Assembly: GCF_017874735.1 (NCBI RefSeq)
Contig: NZ_JAGGLV010000029.1
Coordinates: forward strand, 1-64,000
Origin: Paenibacillus silagei
Lineage (GTDB): Bacteria; Bacillota; Bacilli; Paenibacillales; Paenibacillaceae
DNA: 64,000 nucleotides
Direction of reading: 5' to 3'
The translations under genes and the position numbers were made by a program. Position 1 is the first letter of the stretch. Every line of letters begins with the position of its first letter. The notes below the pieces were generated by a model. That model was not told where the DNA came from, made no database searches, and saw only the letters and a program-made list of their open reading frames with translations. Shown piece by piece: positions 8,242-16,904 of this stretch.

Positions 8242-9000
8242 TCACTCCCCCTTAAGAAAAGTGAGCGCGGCAGCAGCTACGTCTTCGCCCGCTTCAAGAA
8301 ACATAAAGTGTCCAGCGCCTGGAACCGAATGCATCCGGGAGTCCGGCAGGTACCGGTTCAGCTCCAGGGCCTTGTGCAGCGGCGTAATCCGGTCCTCTTC
8401 CCCGCTTATAATCAGCGATCTCTGCCGGATGCCCTGAAGGATCGGCCGGAGATCGGGATGCTTGATCTGAATCATCAGACGGTGGGTCGCGGCAGGCAGC
8501 CGGGACCAGCCCTCCAGAATCTGATGCTGAACCTCCTCATGGCCCTCGGTGAAAAAATACGGGACCGCCGCCGCATTCGTCTGCCGCACAGCATCCGGCG
8601 TGATCTCTTCCCCGTGCTCCGGCCGCTTGAACGGAACCGCGAAGGTGGCGGCGGCCCCCATCAGCACCAGCTTCTTCACCCGGTCCGGCTCACGGGCGGA
8701 TAGCAGCAGTGCAAGCGTGCTGCCCAGGGAATGCCCGATGATCGAGACCTGCTTCAGCCCCTGCTCATCCAGCAGCCTGAGAATATCATCAACCATGTCC
8801 TCCAGGGTGAAGGCCGGACCGGCGTATTCCGATTGGCCGTGTCCGCGCAGGTCCGCTCGGATCACCTGGTAATGAGGCTCCAGTGCCCGGGCCAGGTCCC
8901 CGAAGACGAGCGAAGAGTCCCGGTTGCCGTGCAGACACAGCACGGCCTCCCCGGCGCCCTGCCGGCTATAAAATAAAGGTATCCCCTTAGTCTTCAGCAT
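8242..9000 (-). CDS. Alpha/beta hydrolase
   Basis: A 252-residue alpha/beta-fold hydrolase. The nucleophile elbow is GHSLGS (Ser91), the acid is probably Asp203 in GEEDRITP, the base is His231 in GAGHF, and the oxyanion strand is CLHGNRDSS. No signal peptide. Its stop overlaps the beginning of the next radical SAM reading frame. In a type II polyketide cluster without a thioesterase domain it could release or hydrolyse the chain, or act on an ester or lactone. The role is inferred from context only. Confidence 0.85.
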   Translation of the reverse strand: MLKTKGIPLFYSRQGAGEAVLCLHGNRDSSLVFGDLARALEPHYQVIRADLRGHGQSEYAGPAFTLEDMVDDILRLLDEQGLKQVSIIGHSLGSTLALLLSAREPDRVKKLVLMGAAATFAVPFKRPEHGEEITPDAVRQTNAAAVPYFFTEGHEEVQHQILEGWSRLPAATHRLMIQIKHPDLRPILQGIRQRSLIISGEEDRITPLHKALELNRYLPDSRMHSVPGAGHFMFLEAGEDVAAAALTFLKGE

Positions 9001-9039
9001 GTAGTGTGCATCCTCCCTTGAACTTCCCGGCCGGGCCGC

Positions 9040-10236
9040 TCATACGACAGCTTCCTCCAGATAGTCCACGACCCGGTCTATATCCCGGCCGTCTGATTCA
9101 TCGACTGCAAACAACCGCCACTCCCCGGGGCTTCTGCCTACCAGAATAGCCGGCTGTCCAGGCGCCAGGGTGCAGCGTGAGGCCAGCTTATCCTCCCAGT
9201 CATAGTAGAGCATGAAGCCGGGAACGGTCTGGCTCGTCTTCTCCTTCACGAATTCATGCGTGATGAAGTGGGGCAGTTGCCCCACTCTTGCAATCAGCGC
9301 ACAGTCTGCGCTCCCGCCGAACTGCTGCTCCAGCTGTTCCAGCAGCGGCCCGCAGCGGAGGCTGGCCTGCTGATCGCCGATAACGAAGATGCGCGGCTGA
9401 ATCGAAGCCAGTTCACCGAGCGTAACCTCCTCATCCCGGACGTCCTGCACAGTGAAGGCAGACCAGACTTCAGCCTGCACCCCGCGGTCCTGGCTCGGCA
9501 CCATAGGGTCCTGGCTCCGCTCCATAGCATCCTGCCCCCCGCTTCCCTGCTCTCGCCCTGCCCCCGACTGCCCGGGAAGGTCGAAGTAAGAGAAGCCCAA
9601 GGAGGAGGCTACCCGCATCCCGACCGCCCGGGCCATCATCTTCGCCTCTTCCGCTTCTTCAATCGGCTTGCTCCAGGAGCGCTTGCGGATACCCGGCTGG
9701 CCGTCATATTCAATCAGGCTGATGCCCGCGCTGGCAATCATCGACAGCTTGATCGCCGTGAAGCAGGGCATCAGCGAGGCCAGCGCCCATTCATGCCCCG
9801 GTCCCGCTGCGACAACAATCTGTCCGGCGACCTTGCCCTTGAACGCTTTGCCCTTCACTCCGGCCACCCGGTCGTAATTGTAGTACTCGAAGTCCAGATC
9901 CTCGTCGCTGCACGGCTCGCAGCGGTCGATCCAGTTCTTCCAGACGGCCGGAAGCGAGAGCGCATAGACCGGGGAGGCGAAGACGAACCCGTCCGCCTCC
10001 TTCAGCTTGTCGTACAGCTCCGTCAACTGGTCCTCCGGGTCCTTCAGCAGGTGGCAGTGCTTGCCGTTCATGCAGTTGCCGCAGCCGTCACAGGGCAGAA
10101 TGTTGTAATGATTCAGCCGCAGCAGCTCCGTCTGCACCCCCTGCTCCGCTGCGGCTTCAAGCGCAACGGAGAGCAGATATTCGCTGGAGCTGTGATGCTT
10201 CTTCATGGACCCGGCAAGCCCGATGATCTTCTTCAT
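9040..10236 (-). CDS. NAD(P)H-dependent FMN reductase / iron-sulfur flavoprotein-like, with C-terminal extension
   Basis: Residues 1-205 form a flavodoxin-like FMN reductase: AGSMKKHHSSS phosphate loop, CDGCGNC followed by CHLLKD as in iron-sulfur flavoproteins, and the FASPVYALSLPA FMN-binding turn. A hydrophilic linker has three seven-residue imperfect repeats (SQDPMVP-like; DNA 9485-9547). The last 140 residues (RIFVIGDQQ..., LYYDWEDKLAS, PAILVGRSP) look like a thioredoxin/peroxiredoxin fold without CxxC. The start overlaps the U32 gene stop by ATGA. A plausible job is electron supply to the [4Fe-4S] enzymes of the cluster, which is inference. Confidence 0.8.
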   Translation of the reverse strand: MKKIIGLAGSMKKHHSSSEYLLSVALEAAAEQGVQTELLRLNHYNILPCDGCGNCMNGKHCHLLKDPEDQLTELYDKLKEADGFVFASPVYALSLPAVWKNWIDRCEPCSDEDLDFEYYNYDRVAGVKGKAFKGKVAGQIVVAAGPGHEWALASLMPCFTAIKLSMIASAGISLIEYDGQPGIRKRSWSKPIEEAEEAKMMARAVGMRVASSLGFSYFDLPGQSGAGREQGSGGQDAMERSQDPMVPSQDRGVQAEVWSAFTVQDVRDEEVTLGELASIQPRIFVIGDQQASLRCGPLLEQLEQQFGGSADCALIARVGQLPHFITHEFVKEKTSQTVPGFMLYYDWEDKLASRCTLAPGQPAILVGRSPGEWRLFAVDESDGRDIDRVVDYLEEAVV

Positions 10237-11672
10237 CCGGCTGCCTCCTCTAAGTCCAGCTCAGCCGTATCGAAGCCCAGTGCCCGCAGATCGCTAAGCG
10301 CGAACATCCGGAAGTCTGCCGGGGTGCACAGTACATTGGCCTTGGCAACATCCTGCCGTAAGACCTGGGCACTTCCCCGGGCAGCCGCCAGCTCCTCGGC
10401 CTTCTTCCGGATCTCAGGCCCGGCCATATCGCGGATGAACTCGGGCTTGCGCCCAATGACCGCACCCAGAAGACTCTCGCCCTCCGCGCTCCAGACCGCC
10501 TTCGCCCCGGCCGCTGACTCGAAGAAGCTTCCCGAAGCGAGCGCCGCGAACAGCTGCTCGAATTCCTTCAGCGCTTCATCCCCGGGCTTCGCCATGGACA
10601 CGGTCCGGCTGGCCCATTCAGCACAGTAGCCGCACTTGTCACAGTCCATCCGGTCGCAGCGCTTCGAGCAGAAGCCCTCCAGGAAGCCTTCCATACTCTT
10701 GTTGTCGATGCTGGCCTGGAAGCTGAACAGCAGGCGGTATACCTGTCTCATTTTGTCGGACGGTGCGAAATCCTCCTTGATGTTCTTCGAGAAGTTCGGC
10801 ATTTCAAAGTCAGCCTCGGCCATCCGCGAATTAAGCAGGCTAAGCAGGTTCCCCTCATACTTCCGCTCGGAGTAGGACTGCGCAGTCGCGGCAATCTTCT
10901 CCGTGGTCTTCATCCGCTCGGTCAGCTTGAACTTGTGGTAGCCCAGCTCTTCATAGATATACATGTCCTCCGGGCGAATCCACTGCGACTTCAGCAGCTC
11001 CTCCGGGTGCTGGAGCTTACGCTCCGTACAGCGCAGCATATAGTAATCCAGCGCGAAGCCGTCCGTCACATGGTTACACTGCGAGGCATGGCTCTGAAAG
11101 TTCGCATGATTCTGGCGCATCGGGCAATCCAGCATACAGTCATTAGTCGCAATGAGCTGATAGTCGAGGCGGGTATTCTTGCTCAGGCTCTCCAGGAAGG
11201 CGAAGTCACGGTTCCGGCTCTCGGGCAGGGTAATCTCGCTGACGCCCTTTTCCTCGAAATACCGGGCTTGTCTGAGCGTATTCACATTAGCAAAGGTAGA
11301 CAGGCTGATCTTCACATCCGGCAGCGCGGTGCGCACCATATCAATCAGCATCGGGAGCGATACCGTCACATATTCCGGCTGCAGCGTGCCGATCCATTCC
11401 AGCAGCTCGCGCAGGCGGTAATGGAAATCCTTCGTGGTCTCCAGGTTATCCAGACAGGTAGCGTTCAGCAGATAATTGAACTTGAACCCGTAGGCATGCA
11501 GCAGCTTCACATGCTCCTCCACCCTCGCCCGGTCTATGGTTGGCAGTGCAAAGGTTGGTCTTCCGCCGCCCACCAGATCAGAGGACAGCTTGCCATAGAA
11601 AACATCCACATGCGAATCCTTCAGCAGGATAGGCAACCGGTCATCAAAGTTCGTGCCGACAGACAGCTTCAT
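10233..11672 (-). CDS. Peptidase-U32 (UbiU/UbiV-type) iron-sulfur protein
   Basis: A 479-residue U32-family protein. Features are the TIM-barrel start MKLSVGTNFDDRL, the strand VKISLSTFANVN followed by EITLPESRN, and four Cys (C179, C183, C199, C215) spaced like the [4Fe-4S] ligands of U32 proteins. Unlike short UbiV it has a second Cys group near residue 335-350 (FCSKRCDRMDCDKCGYC). Known U32 members UbiU/UbiV, TrhP and RlhA carry out oxygen-independent hydroxylations, with prephenate as the oxygen source in the studied cases. A hydroxylase of the aromatic polyketide is the natural hypothesis. ATGA overlaps couple it to both neighbours. Confidence 0.8.
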   Translation of the reverse strand: MKLSVGTNFDDRLPILLKDSHVDVFYGKLSSDLVGGGRPTFALPTIDRARVEEHVKLLHAYGFKFNYLLNATCLDNLETTKDFHYRLRELLEWIGTLQPEYVTVSLPMLIDMVRTALPDVKISLSTFANVNTLRQARYFEEKGVSEITLPESRNRDFAFLESLSKNTRLDYQLIATNDCMLDCPMRQNHANFQSHASQCNHVTDGFALDYYMLRCTERKLQHPEELLKSQWIRPEDMYIYEELGYHKFKLTERMKTTEKIAATAQSYSERKYEGNLLSLLNSRMAEADFEMPNFSKNIKEDFAPSDKMRQVYRLLFSFQASIDNKSMEGFLEGFCSKRCDRMDCDKCGYCAEWASRTVSMAKPGDEALKEFEQLFAALASGSFFESAAGAKAVWSAEGESLLGAVIGRKPEFIRDMAGPEIRKKAEELAAARGSAQVLRQDVAKANVLCTPADFRMFALSDLRALGFDTAELDLEEAAG

Positions 11673-13048
11673 CCCTTCAGCTCCTCTCCGGCAGCCTCAG
11701 CCGGCTTTTGTCCGCGTGCCAGCTTCACACGGCTCTCGAAGGTCTGCTGGTTCGCTTCCGAGAAGAACTCCTTGCAGACGTTGTTGCCCCAGACAATACC
11801 TCTCGCGGACAGGCGGATCTCATGCTCATCCGTTTCCAGCAGGCCTTTGGCTACCAGCTCATCGATCGTCGTACCGAAGACCTCCTCAGGCTGGAATCCG
11901 AACATGCCGGTGAAATCCTTCCGCTTCACGGACAGCATCCGCAGGCCTTTGGCCATCATCCCGTGCATCGCTTCCAGATCATCCGCCTGGCTGGCGATGA
12001 AGACGGACAGGAACTGCTGCTGGAGCCGGTCACTGTACTCCTGGATATCTCCCTGGTTGATATACATCAGCTTATTGACATAACCGAAGGCGGCCGGGCC
12101 GTGCGCGAACAGATCCTTCTGCTGGGTATAGTACAAGAGGACATGCCGGTCCTCGAAGCCCGGCTTGGCGAAATCCCACACGCTGTACTGGACATAACCC
12201 TCTTCCTGCAGCAGCCGCTTGGCTTCCAGGTACATATCCACTTCCAGCTCGACACTGCCGGTAGGGGGAATCTTGCCTTCCTTGATCATTTTGAACAGTG
12301 CTGTGAAGGGTACTACACACAGAGAGAATACCGTGATATGGTCAATGCCCAGACGTACCGCCGTACGGACATCCTCTAGCCATTCCTCCATGGTCTGCTC
12401 GGGCAGGTTGTACATCAGATCGATACCAATATTCTCGAAGCCCGCCTCCTTCGCTTCCTCCAGCACCTCGAAAGCCCGCCGGGAATCATGGCTCATCCGC
12501 AGATGATGCCCCATCTTGTCATTGAAGGTCTGGATGCCAATGCTGATCCGGTTCGCCCCCTGGGCGCGGATGGCCTGCATTTTCTCCAGCGTCAAGGTTG
12601 CCGGACTGCCCTCGAAAGAGATCTGCGCATCCGGCGTCACCCGGTAATTCGCCTGGACACTCTTCAGCATCTCCACCATCCGTTCAGCCGACAGAGCTGA
12701 AGGCGTCCCTCCCCCGAACGTCACCGCGCTGATCGTGGACTGCGAACCATACGGGGAAGAAGCATAGATGCCGATTTCGGCCTTGACGGCCTCCATGTAC
12801 TGCTCCACCTGCTTTTCCTGATAGGCCATCTTGTTGAAGGGGCAGAAGATACAGACAGAGGCGCAGAAGGGAACATGGACATAGACTGCGCCGACATTAT
12901 GCGCCGGAGGCTGGTCACCAAGGCCCATTGTTCCGTAAATATCAGCCGGGGGAACCTCGGTCACAGGATTGGGGTAGTGGGATACGCAGATAGGATCTCT
13001 GTGAGGATAGATATTATAAAAGCGCTCGTTGGACGTTTTAACTGCCAT
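11669..13048 (-). CDS. HemN-like radical SAM enzyme (second of three)
   Basis: About 459 residues from the ATG at 13048, preceded by GGGGTG and overlapping the end of the upstream decarboxylase-like gene by 11 bp. The radical SAM motif C62xxxC66xxC69 is VPFCASVCIFC; GGGTPSA, FEGSPAT, SIGIQTF and DLMYNLPEQT follow. An N-terminal element ICVSHYPNPV is shared with the third paralogue, and the end has GIVWGNNVCKEFF. It is closest to the third paralogue, suggesting a local duplication. Reaction unknown; methyl transfer or C-C bond chemistry is known for relatives. Confidence 0.86.
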   Translation of the reverse strand: MAVKTSNERFYNIYPHRDPICVSHYPNPVTEVPPADIYGTMGLGDQPPAHNVGAVYVHVPFCASVCIFCPFNKMAYQEKQVEQYMEAVKAEIGIYASSPYGSQSTISAVTFGGGTPSALSAERMVEMLKSVQANYRVTPDAQISFEGSPATLTLEKMQAIRAQGANRISIGIQTFNDKMGHHLRMSHDSRRAFEVLEEAKEAGFENIGIDLMYNLPEQTMEEWLEDVRTAVRLGIDHITVFSLCVVPFTALFKMIKEGKIPPTGSVELEVDMYLEAKRLLQEEGYVQYSVWDFAKPGFEDRHVLLYYTQQKDLFAHGPAAFGYVNKLMYINQGDIQEYSDRLQQQFLSVFIASQADDLEAMHGMMAKGLRMLSVKRKDFTGMFGFQPEEVFGTTIDELVAKGLLETDEHEIRLSARGIVWGNNVCKEFFSEANQQTFESRVKLARGQKPAEAAGEELKG

Positions 13049-13355
13049 GATGAACACCCCGCTTGGCTTCCACAGCCGACAATGCCGCAGCAAGGCCCGA
13101 GGAGACCGCCTCAATCCCTGCCACCGGCAGACAATTCATCACGGTCTCTGTCACTTCCTCCGCGCTCGCACCCAGCTCATAAGCCTTCAGCGCATGCAGC
13201 CGGATGCCGTAGGTAGAACGGTCTGTAACTACGCAAGCCAGCCGGATCAATTCCCGCACCTTAGGCTCAAGCGTCCCCGTATCCTCAATCGACTTGCACA
13301 TGCTATCAAAAGCGGCCCCTACCTGCGGATTAACTCTCATCAACATATCGCTCAT
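13038..13355 (-). CDS. Carboxymuconolactone decarboxylase (AhpD-like) family protein
   Basis: A 105-residue helical protein. The family pattern is seen in LEPKVRELIRLA and the helix IRLHALKAYELGAS with His54. The two Cys of the AhpD redox motif are Ser47 and Gly50 here, so peroxidase activity is unlikely and a decarboxylase, cyclase or cofactor role is more plausible. AAGGAGGG precedes the ATG. It sits between two HemN-like genes and overlaps the second, consistent with a role in the polyketide pathway. Confidence 0.8.
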   Translation of the reverse strand: MSDMLMRVNPQVGAAFDSMCKSIEDTGTLEPKVRELIRLACVVTDRSTYGIRLHALKAYELGASAEEVTETVMNCLPVAGIEAVSSGLAAALSAVEAKRGVHHGS

Positions 13356-13369
13356 CAGCTATACCCTCC

Positions 13370-14728
13370 TTATGATTGAACCGATTGTACCGGGCGTCCC
13401 TTAGCCAGCTTCATCCGGTGCTGCAGCCCGTAATCCGCATATTTCGCGGAGAAAAATTGCTTACTCACATTGTTGCCCCATATAATGCCGTCGCCTGTCA
13501 GCCGAATCCCTTCGGCATCCTGAATCAGCAGACCGTCCTGCACCAGACGCTCTATCGTCTCCGGGAACAGCTGCTCCGGCTCCTGCCCGAACATCTTCAC
13601 GAACCCGGCACGGTTAACAGATAGCATCCGCAGCCCTTTGGCCATGGCCCCATGCGCCAGCTCCCGCTCATCCGCCTTCTCCCCGCAATTGACCGGCAGC
13701 AGCCCGTCCTGCACGCGGGTCATATATTCATTCAGATTGCCGCTGTTGATATACATGTAGCCGTTGATGATGCCAAAAGCAGCCGCGCCGATCCCGATCA
13801 TATGCGCCTGCTCCGAGAAGTACAGGGTGGCGTGCCGGTCCGTCTTGCCCGGCTTGGCGAAATCAATGACGCTGTACTGCTCATACCCGGCTTCCAGCAG
13901 CATCTCCTTGGCGATGGTATACAGCTCGATCTCCCGGTAGACATCCCCGATCCCCGGAATCTTCCCTTCCGCTATACGCGAAGCAATCTGCGTATGCGGC
14001 ACCACACAGAAGGAAATCACACAGATATGGTCAATCTCCTGCTCGATGGAGGTGAGAATATCCGCCCGCCATTGATCCAGCGTCTGACCCGGCAGATTGT
14101 ACATCAGATCAATACCCACATTCTCAATGCCGCTGTTACGCGCATTCTTCACTAACGCGAACGAATCCTCGACACTGTGATACAGTCCCAGTATTCCGGC
14201 AAGCTCCTCCTGGAAGGTCTGCACGCCCACACTGATCCGGTTCAATCCCTGCAAAGCCAAGGTCTCCAGCTTGTCCGCCGTGAAATTCCGGGGGTTGCCT
14301 TCGATGAAGATCATGGCCTCCTCTTCGACGCGGAAGGACTGCTTCATGTATTGCAGGAGTCCGGTCAGCTCCTCCGAGGACAGGCAGGAGGGTGTCCCGC
14401 CGCCCAGATTAATGGAGGAGACCGTAATACTGCTGCCGAACGGCGTAGCCGCATAGCTGTCCATCTCCTGCCGGACAGCGGCCAGGTAGCGGTCCACCTG
14501 ATCCTGCCGCTTCAGATAACGGTTGAACGGGCAGAACGAGCAGGTCGCATCGCAAAAGGGAATATGCAGATACAGCGCCACCGGAGTATCCTTGGTATTC
14601 ACCTGATCCAGCTCCATCAGCGACCGGACCTCAGGCTCTGTGTGCTGTGAGACAGGCACCGGATAATGCGAGACGCAGATCGAATCTCTCTCCTTGAACA
14701 TTTCAACGTATGGCTTCGCATTATTCAT
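13370..14728 (-). CDS. HemN-like radical SAM enzyme (third of three)
   Basis: About 452 residues from ATG 14728, with GGGAG ten bases upstream. The radical SAM motif is C59xxxC63xxC66 (IPFCDATCSFC), followed by LGGGTPS, IEGNPRN, SVGVQTF and DLMYNLPGQT. N-terminal SICVSHYPVPV and C-terminal GIIWGNNVSKQFF match the second paralogue. The fourth HemN Cys is missing, as in the other two. It follows the TIGR04076 gene with about 17 bp between. Confidence 0.86.
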   Translation of the reverse strand: MNNAKPYVEMFKERDSICVSHYPVPVSQHTEPEVRSLMELDQVNTKDTPVALYLHIPFCDATCSFCPFNRYLKRQDQVDRYLAAVRQEMDSYAATPFGSSITVSSINLGGGTPSCLSSEELTGLLQYMKQSFRVEEEAMIFIEGNPRNFTADKLETLALQGLNRISVGVQTFQEELAGILGLYHSVEDSFALVKNARNSGIENVGIDLMYNLPGQTLDQWRADILTSIEQEIDHICVISFCVVPHTQIASRIAEGKIPGIGDVYREIELYTIAKEMLLEAGYEQYSVIDFAKPGKTDRHATLYFSEQAHMIGIGAAAFGIINGYMYINSGNLNEYMTRVQDGLLPVNCGEKADERELAHGAMAKGLRMLSVNRAGFVKMFGQEPEQLFPETIERLVQDGLLIQDAEGIRLTGDGIIWGNNVSKQFFSAKYADYGLQHRMKLAKGRPVQSVQS

Positions 14729-14744
14729 ATGGAGCGGTCTCCCT

Positions 14745-15053
14745 TCATTTGGATTGCAGCATCCGGCCTGCATATGGAGAATCTTCGGACGGCTCCACCG
14801 GGATGCGGCGGATTTCCATAGTCATCTGGTTGCGCATATCCGGGCAAGCCGAGTGTACAATATTGCCCTCCGGGTCCCACGGCAGCTTCGCATCCATGTT
14901 CAGCGCCAGCAGCATCGGGAAGACCGCATGAAAGGCCGTTCCGCAGAGATTGCCTGCGTTCAGCGGGGAGACCTTCATGACATCCCCTTCCTTATGCCCT
15001 GCCCGGCAATGCCCCTTAACACCCGTAACCTTAAGCTCAAATTCATAATTCAT
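14745..15053 (-). CDS. TIGR04076 family protein
   Basis: A 102-residue protein with the hallmarks of TIGR04076: VKGHCRAGHKEGD near the start, GTAFHAVFPMLLAL in the middle, and ACPDMRNQ near the end. Cys16, His20 and the later Cys are candidate metal ligands. The function of the family is not established. Family members are often found near radical SAM or anaerobic metabolic genes, which fits this setting, but that is a weak hint. GAGGAGG precedes the ATG. Confidence 0.8.
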   Translation of the reverse strand: MNYEFELKVTGVKGHCRAGHKEGDVMKVSPLNAGNLCGTAFHAVFPMLLALNMDAKLPWDPEGNIVHSACPDMRNQMTMEIRRIPVEPSEDSPYAGRMLQSK

Positions 15054-15118
15054 CCCTAATTCCTCCTCTTGGATTATGTGATTCGTTTCACTTAGACTGT
15101 AATGACCTACTCTTTAGC

Positions 15119-15880
15119 CTACTCAACAATCGCTACTGCCCGTACCCAGGCCGCACCGGCCTGCCTGATCTTGATCGGAAAGCAAGCCACCTTGAACCCG
15201 TACGGTACCGGAATCTGCTCCAGATTCGCCAGGCGCTCCATGTGGCAATACGTCTGTTCTCTGCCCCAGAAGTGAGCGGGGAACAGATAGGCGTTATCCC
15301 CGGTCCGCTTATAATCACTGATCATATGCTTGAACGGACGGTCGAACCCGTAGCTGTCGATGCCCATCAGCCTGATGCCTTGGCCGGTCAGGAATGCCGT
15401 AGCCTCCCTGCTCATCCCCGGATAATCCGTGAGATACTTGGAGGTCCCCCAGTGCCGGTCCGCACCTGTACGGATCAGCACAATATCCAGCGGCTTAAGC
15501 GTATATTCGATCCGCTCAAGCTCCTGCACTATATCCTGCTTCTCTATAGCCCTGCCCGCCTGGATATGGGTGAAATCCAGTACCACACCGTCGCCGAAGC
15601 ACCACTCCAGCGGCACCTCGTCAATGGACGCTGCCGGCGCTCCCTCACTCCTGGAGCCGAAGTGCAGGGGGGCATCGAAGTGGGTTCCGGTATGAGTGGA
15701 CGCGGTGATCATCTCCATATTCAGGAACTCTTCGCCCGGGAAGTCCTTCCGGCTCCCGTCGAATTGGCGGGCGAAGCGGTCCGCCCCCTCCTGATGGCCG
15801 GTCTGCTCGAACCCGTACGGGGCCAGCTCGCCCGGATTCTGCTCCATAGGCACACTTAAATCTATGAACTGAACTGCCAT
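15119..15880 (-). CDS. Cyclase / arylformamidase family metal hydrolase
   Basis: A 253-residue protein of the kynurenine-formamidase-like cyclase family (PF04199 type). The metal motif HTGTHFDAPLHF (His63, His67, Asp69, His74) is intact, and a second conserved block is IVLIRTGADRHW. Members hydrolyse amides or lactones or catalyse cyclisation in antibiotic pathways. AGGTGAGG lies just before the ATG, and the upstream amidohydrolase ends 9 bp away. In this cluster a ring-closing or lactone-opening step is plausible. Confidence 0.85.
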   Translation of the reverse strand: MAVQFIDLSVPMEQNPGELAPYGFEQTGHQEGADRFARQFDGSRKDFPGEEFLNMEMITASTHTGTHFDAPLHFGSRSEGAPAASIDEVPLEWCFGDGVVLDFTHIQAGRAIEKQDIVQELERIEYTLKPLDIVLIRTGADRHWGTSKYLTDYPGMSREATAFLTGQGIRLMGIDSYGFDRPFKHMISDYKRTGDNAYLFPAHFWGREQTYCHMERLANLEQIPVPYGFKVACFPIKIRQAGAAWVRAVAIVE

Positions 15881-15888
15881 GTCCTCAC

Positions 15889-16854
15889 CTACTTCATGAT
15901 TCTGAGTGCGTTGCGTCCCAGGATGTTCTGAACATCCTCCCGTTTGATCTCCTTCACCCCCATCATCAGCTTCATGGGCAGCGGGATCACTACCTTTTGC
16001 ATGTAATTCAGCACCTCGGCGATGTTCGGGGTAACCGTCCAGTCCGAGCCCCAGAGGATCTTGTGGCTGCCGCAGACCGAGATCATTTTGGCCAGCTCCA
16101 TCCGGAACACCTTCGGATTATTGTGAATCAGGATATTGGCTACCGCCGTTATCGTCACATACATATTGTCGTGTCTGCCGACCATGTAATAGCACAGGTC
16201 ATTCCAGGGATGGCCCATATGCTCCACAATCAGGGTCAGGTCGGGAAAATCCACAGCAACATCATCGAGCAGTATCGGGTAGTTATGCTTCATCCGAAAA
16301 ATACTGCCCGGCGTAATCCCGGTATGCACGCTGACCGGAACGCCCAGCTCGCTGCACCGCTCATACAGCGGATACAGCAGTTCACGGTCGTTCAGGACGA
16401 AGCCCCCGTAATCATTGGGGTTCAGCTTGAAGCCCTGCATGCCCAGCGTCTTAATGGCATAATCCAGCTCCGCCAGCGCCTCCTTCCCCTTATAGGGATT
16501 GACGCTGGCGAAGCCGCGCAGCTTGTCGGGGTGGGCGCGGACCGCCTCGGCGATTTTCTCATTGGACAGCACCTCATAGCCGTAGACATCCTCGAAGCTC
16601 AGCTGATGAACCCAGCTCATGGCGATCTGATTCTCGTCCATACAAGCAAGGTAATCCTCCAGCATATTGTTCTCGTCCACGAAGCCGTCTCCGCCAGCGC
16701 CCACCATCTTTTTCAGATATTGCAGGTCATCGAAGCCCTTCTGCTTCTTGTAATCCGGGACGGTCCCGGCCGCGGCCAGGCTAAGCTCCAGGCTCTTATT
16801 CTCCTTGACGGCGAAATGGGCATGGGTATCTACAATCACAAGATCACTCTTCAC
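15889..16854 (-). CDS. Amidohydrolase-2 family (ACMSD-like) enzyme
   Basis: A 321-residue metal-dependent TIM-barrel protein. The motifs are VDTHAHF (His11, His13), SVHTGI, EHMGHPW and WGSDWTV. The amidohydrolase-2 family includes non-oxidative decarboxylases such as ACMSD and gamma-resorcylate decarboxylase, so decarboxylation of an aromatic polyketide acid is a good guess. GTG start at 16854 with GGTGAGAAG upstream. It lies between the cupin and cyclase genes. Confidence 0.82.
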   Translation of the reverse strand: MKSDLVIVDTHAHFAVKENKSLELSLAAAGTVPDYKKQKGFDDLQYLKKMVGAGGDGFVDENNMLEDYLACMDENQIAMSWVHQLSFEDVYGYEVLSNEKIAEAVRAHPDKLRGFASVNPYKGKEALAELDYAIKTLGMQGFKLNPNDYGGFVLNDRELLYPLYERCSELGVPVSVHTGITPGSIFRMKHNYPILLDDVAVDFPDLTLIVEHMGHPWNDLCYYMVGRHDNMYVTITAVANILIHNNPKVFRMELAKMISVCGSHKILWGSDWTVTPNIAEVLNYMQKVVIPLPMKLMMGVKEIKREDVQNILGRNALRIMK

Positions 16855-16904
16855 GTTTGTCTTCTCACCACTTTGCTTAGAATTGGTATTGCCTAGAAGG
16901 GAGG

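Noticed and set aside
9256..10629. A 457-codon plus-strand open frame
   Set aside because: It lies antisense to the FMN reductase and U32 genes, which have clear motifs; high GC leaves the opposite frame open.
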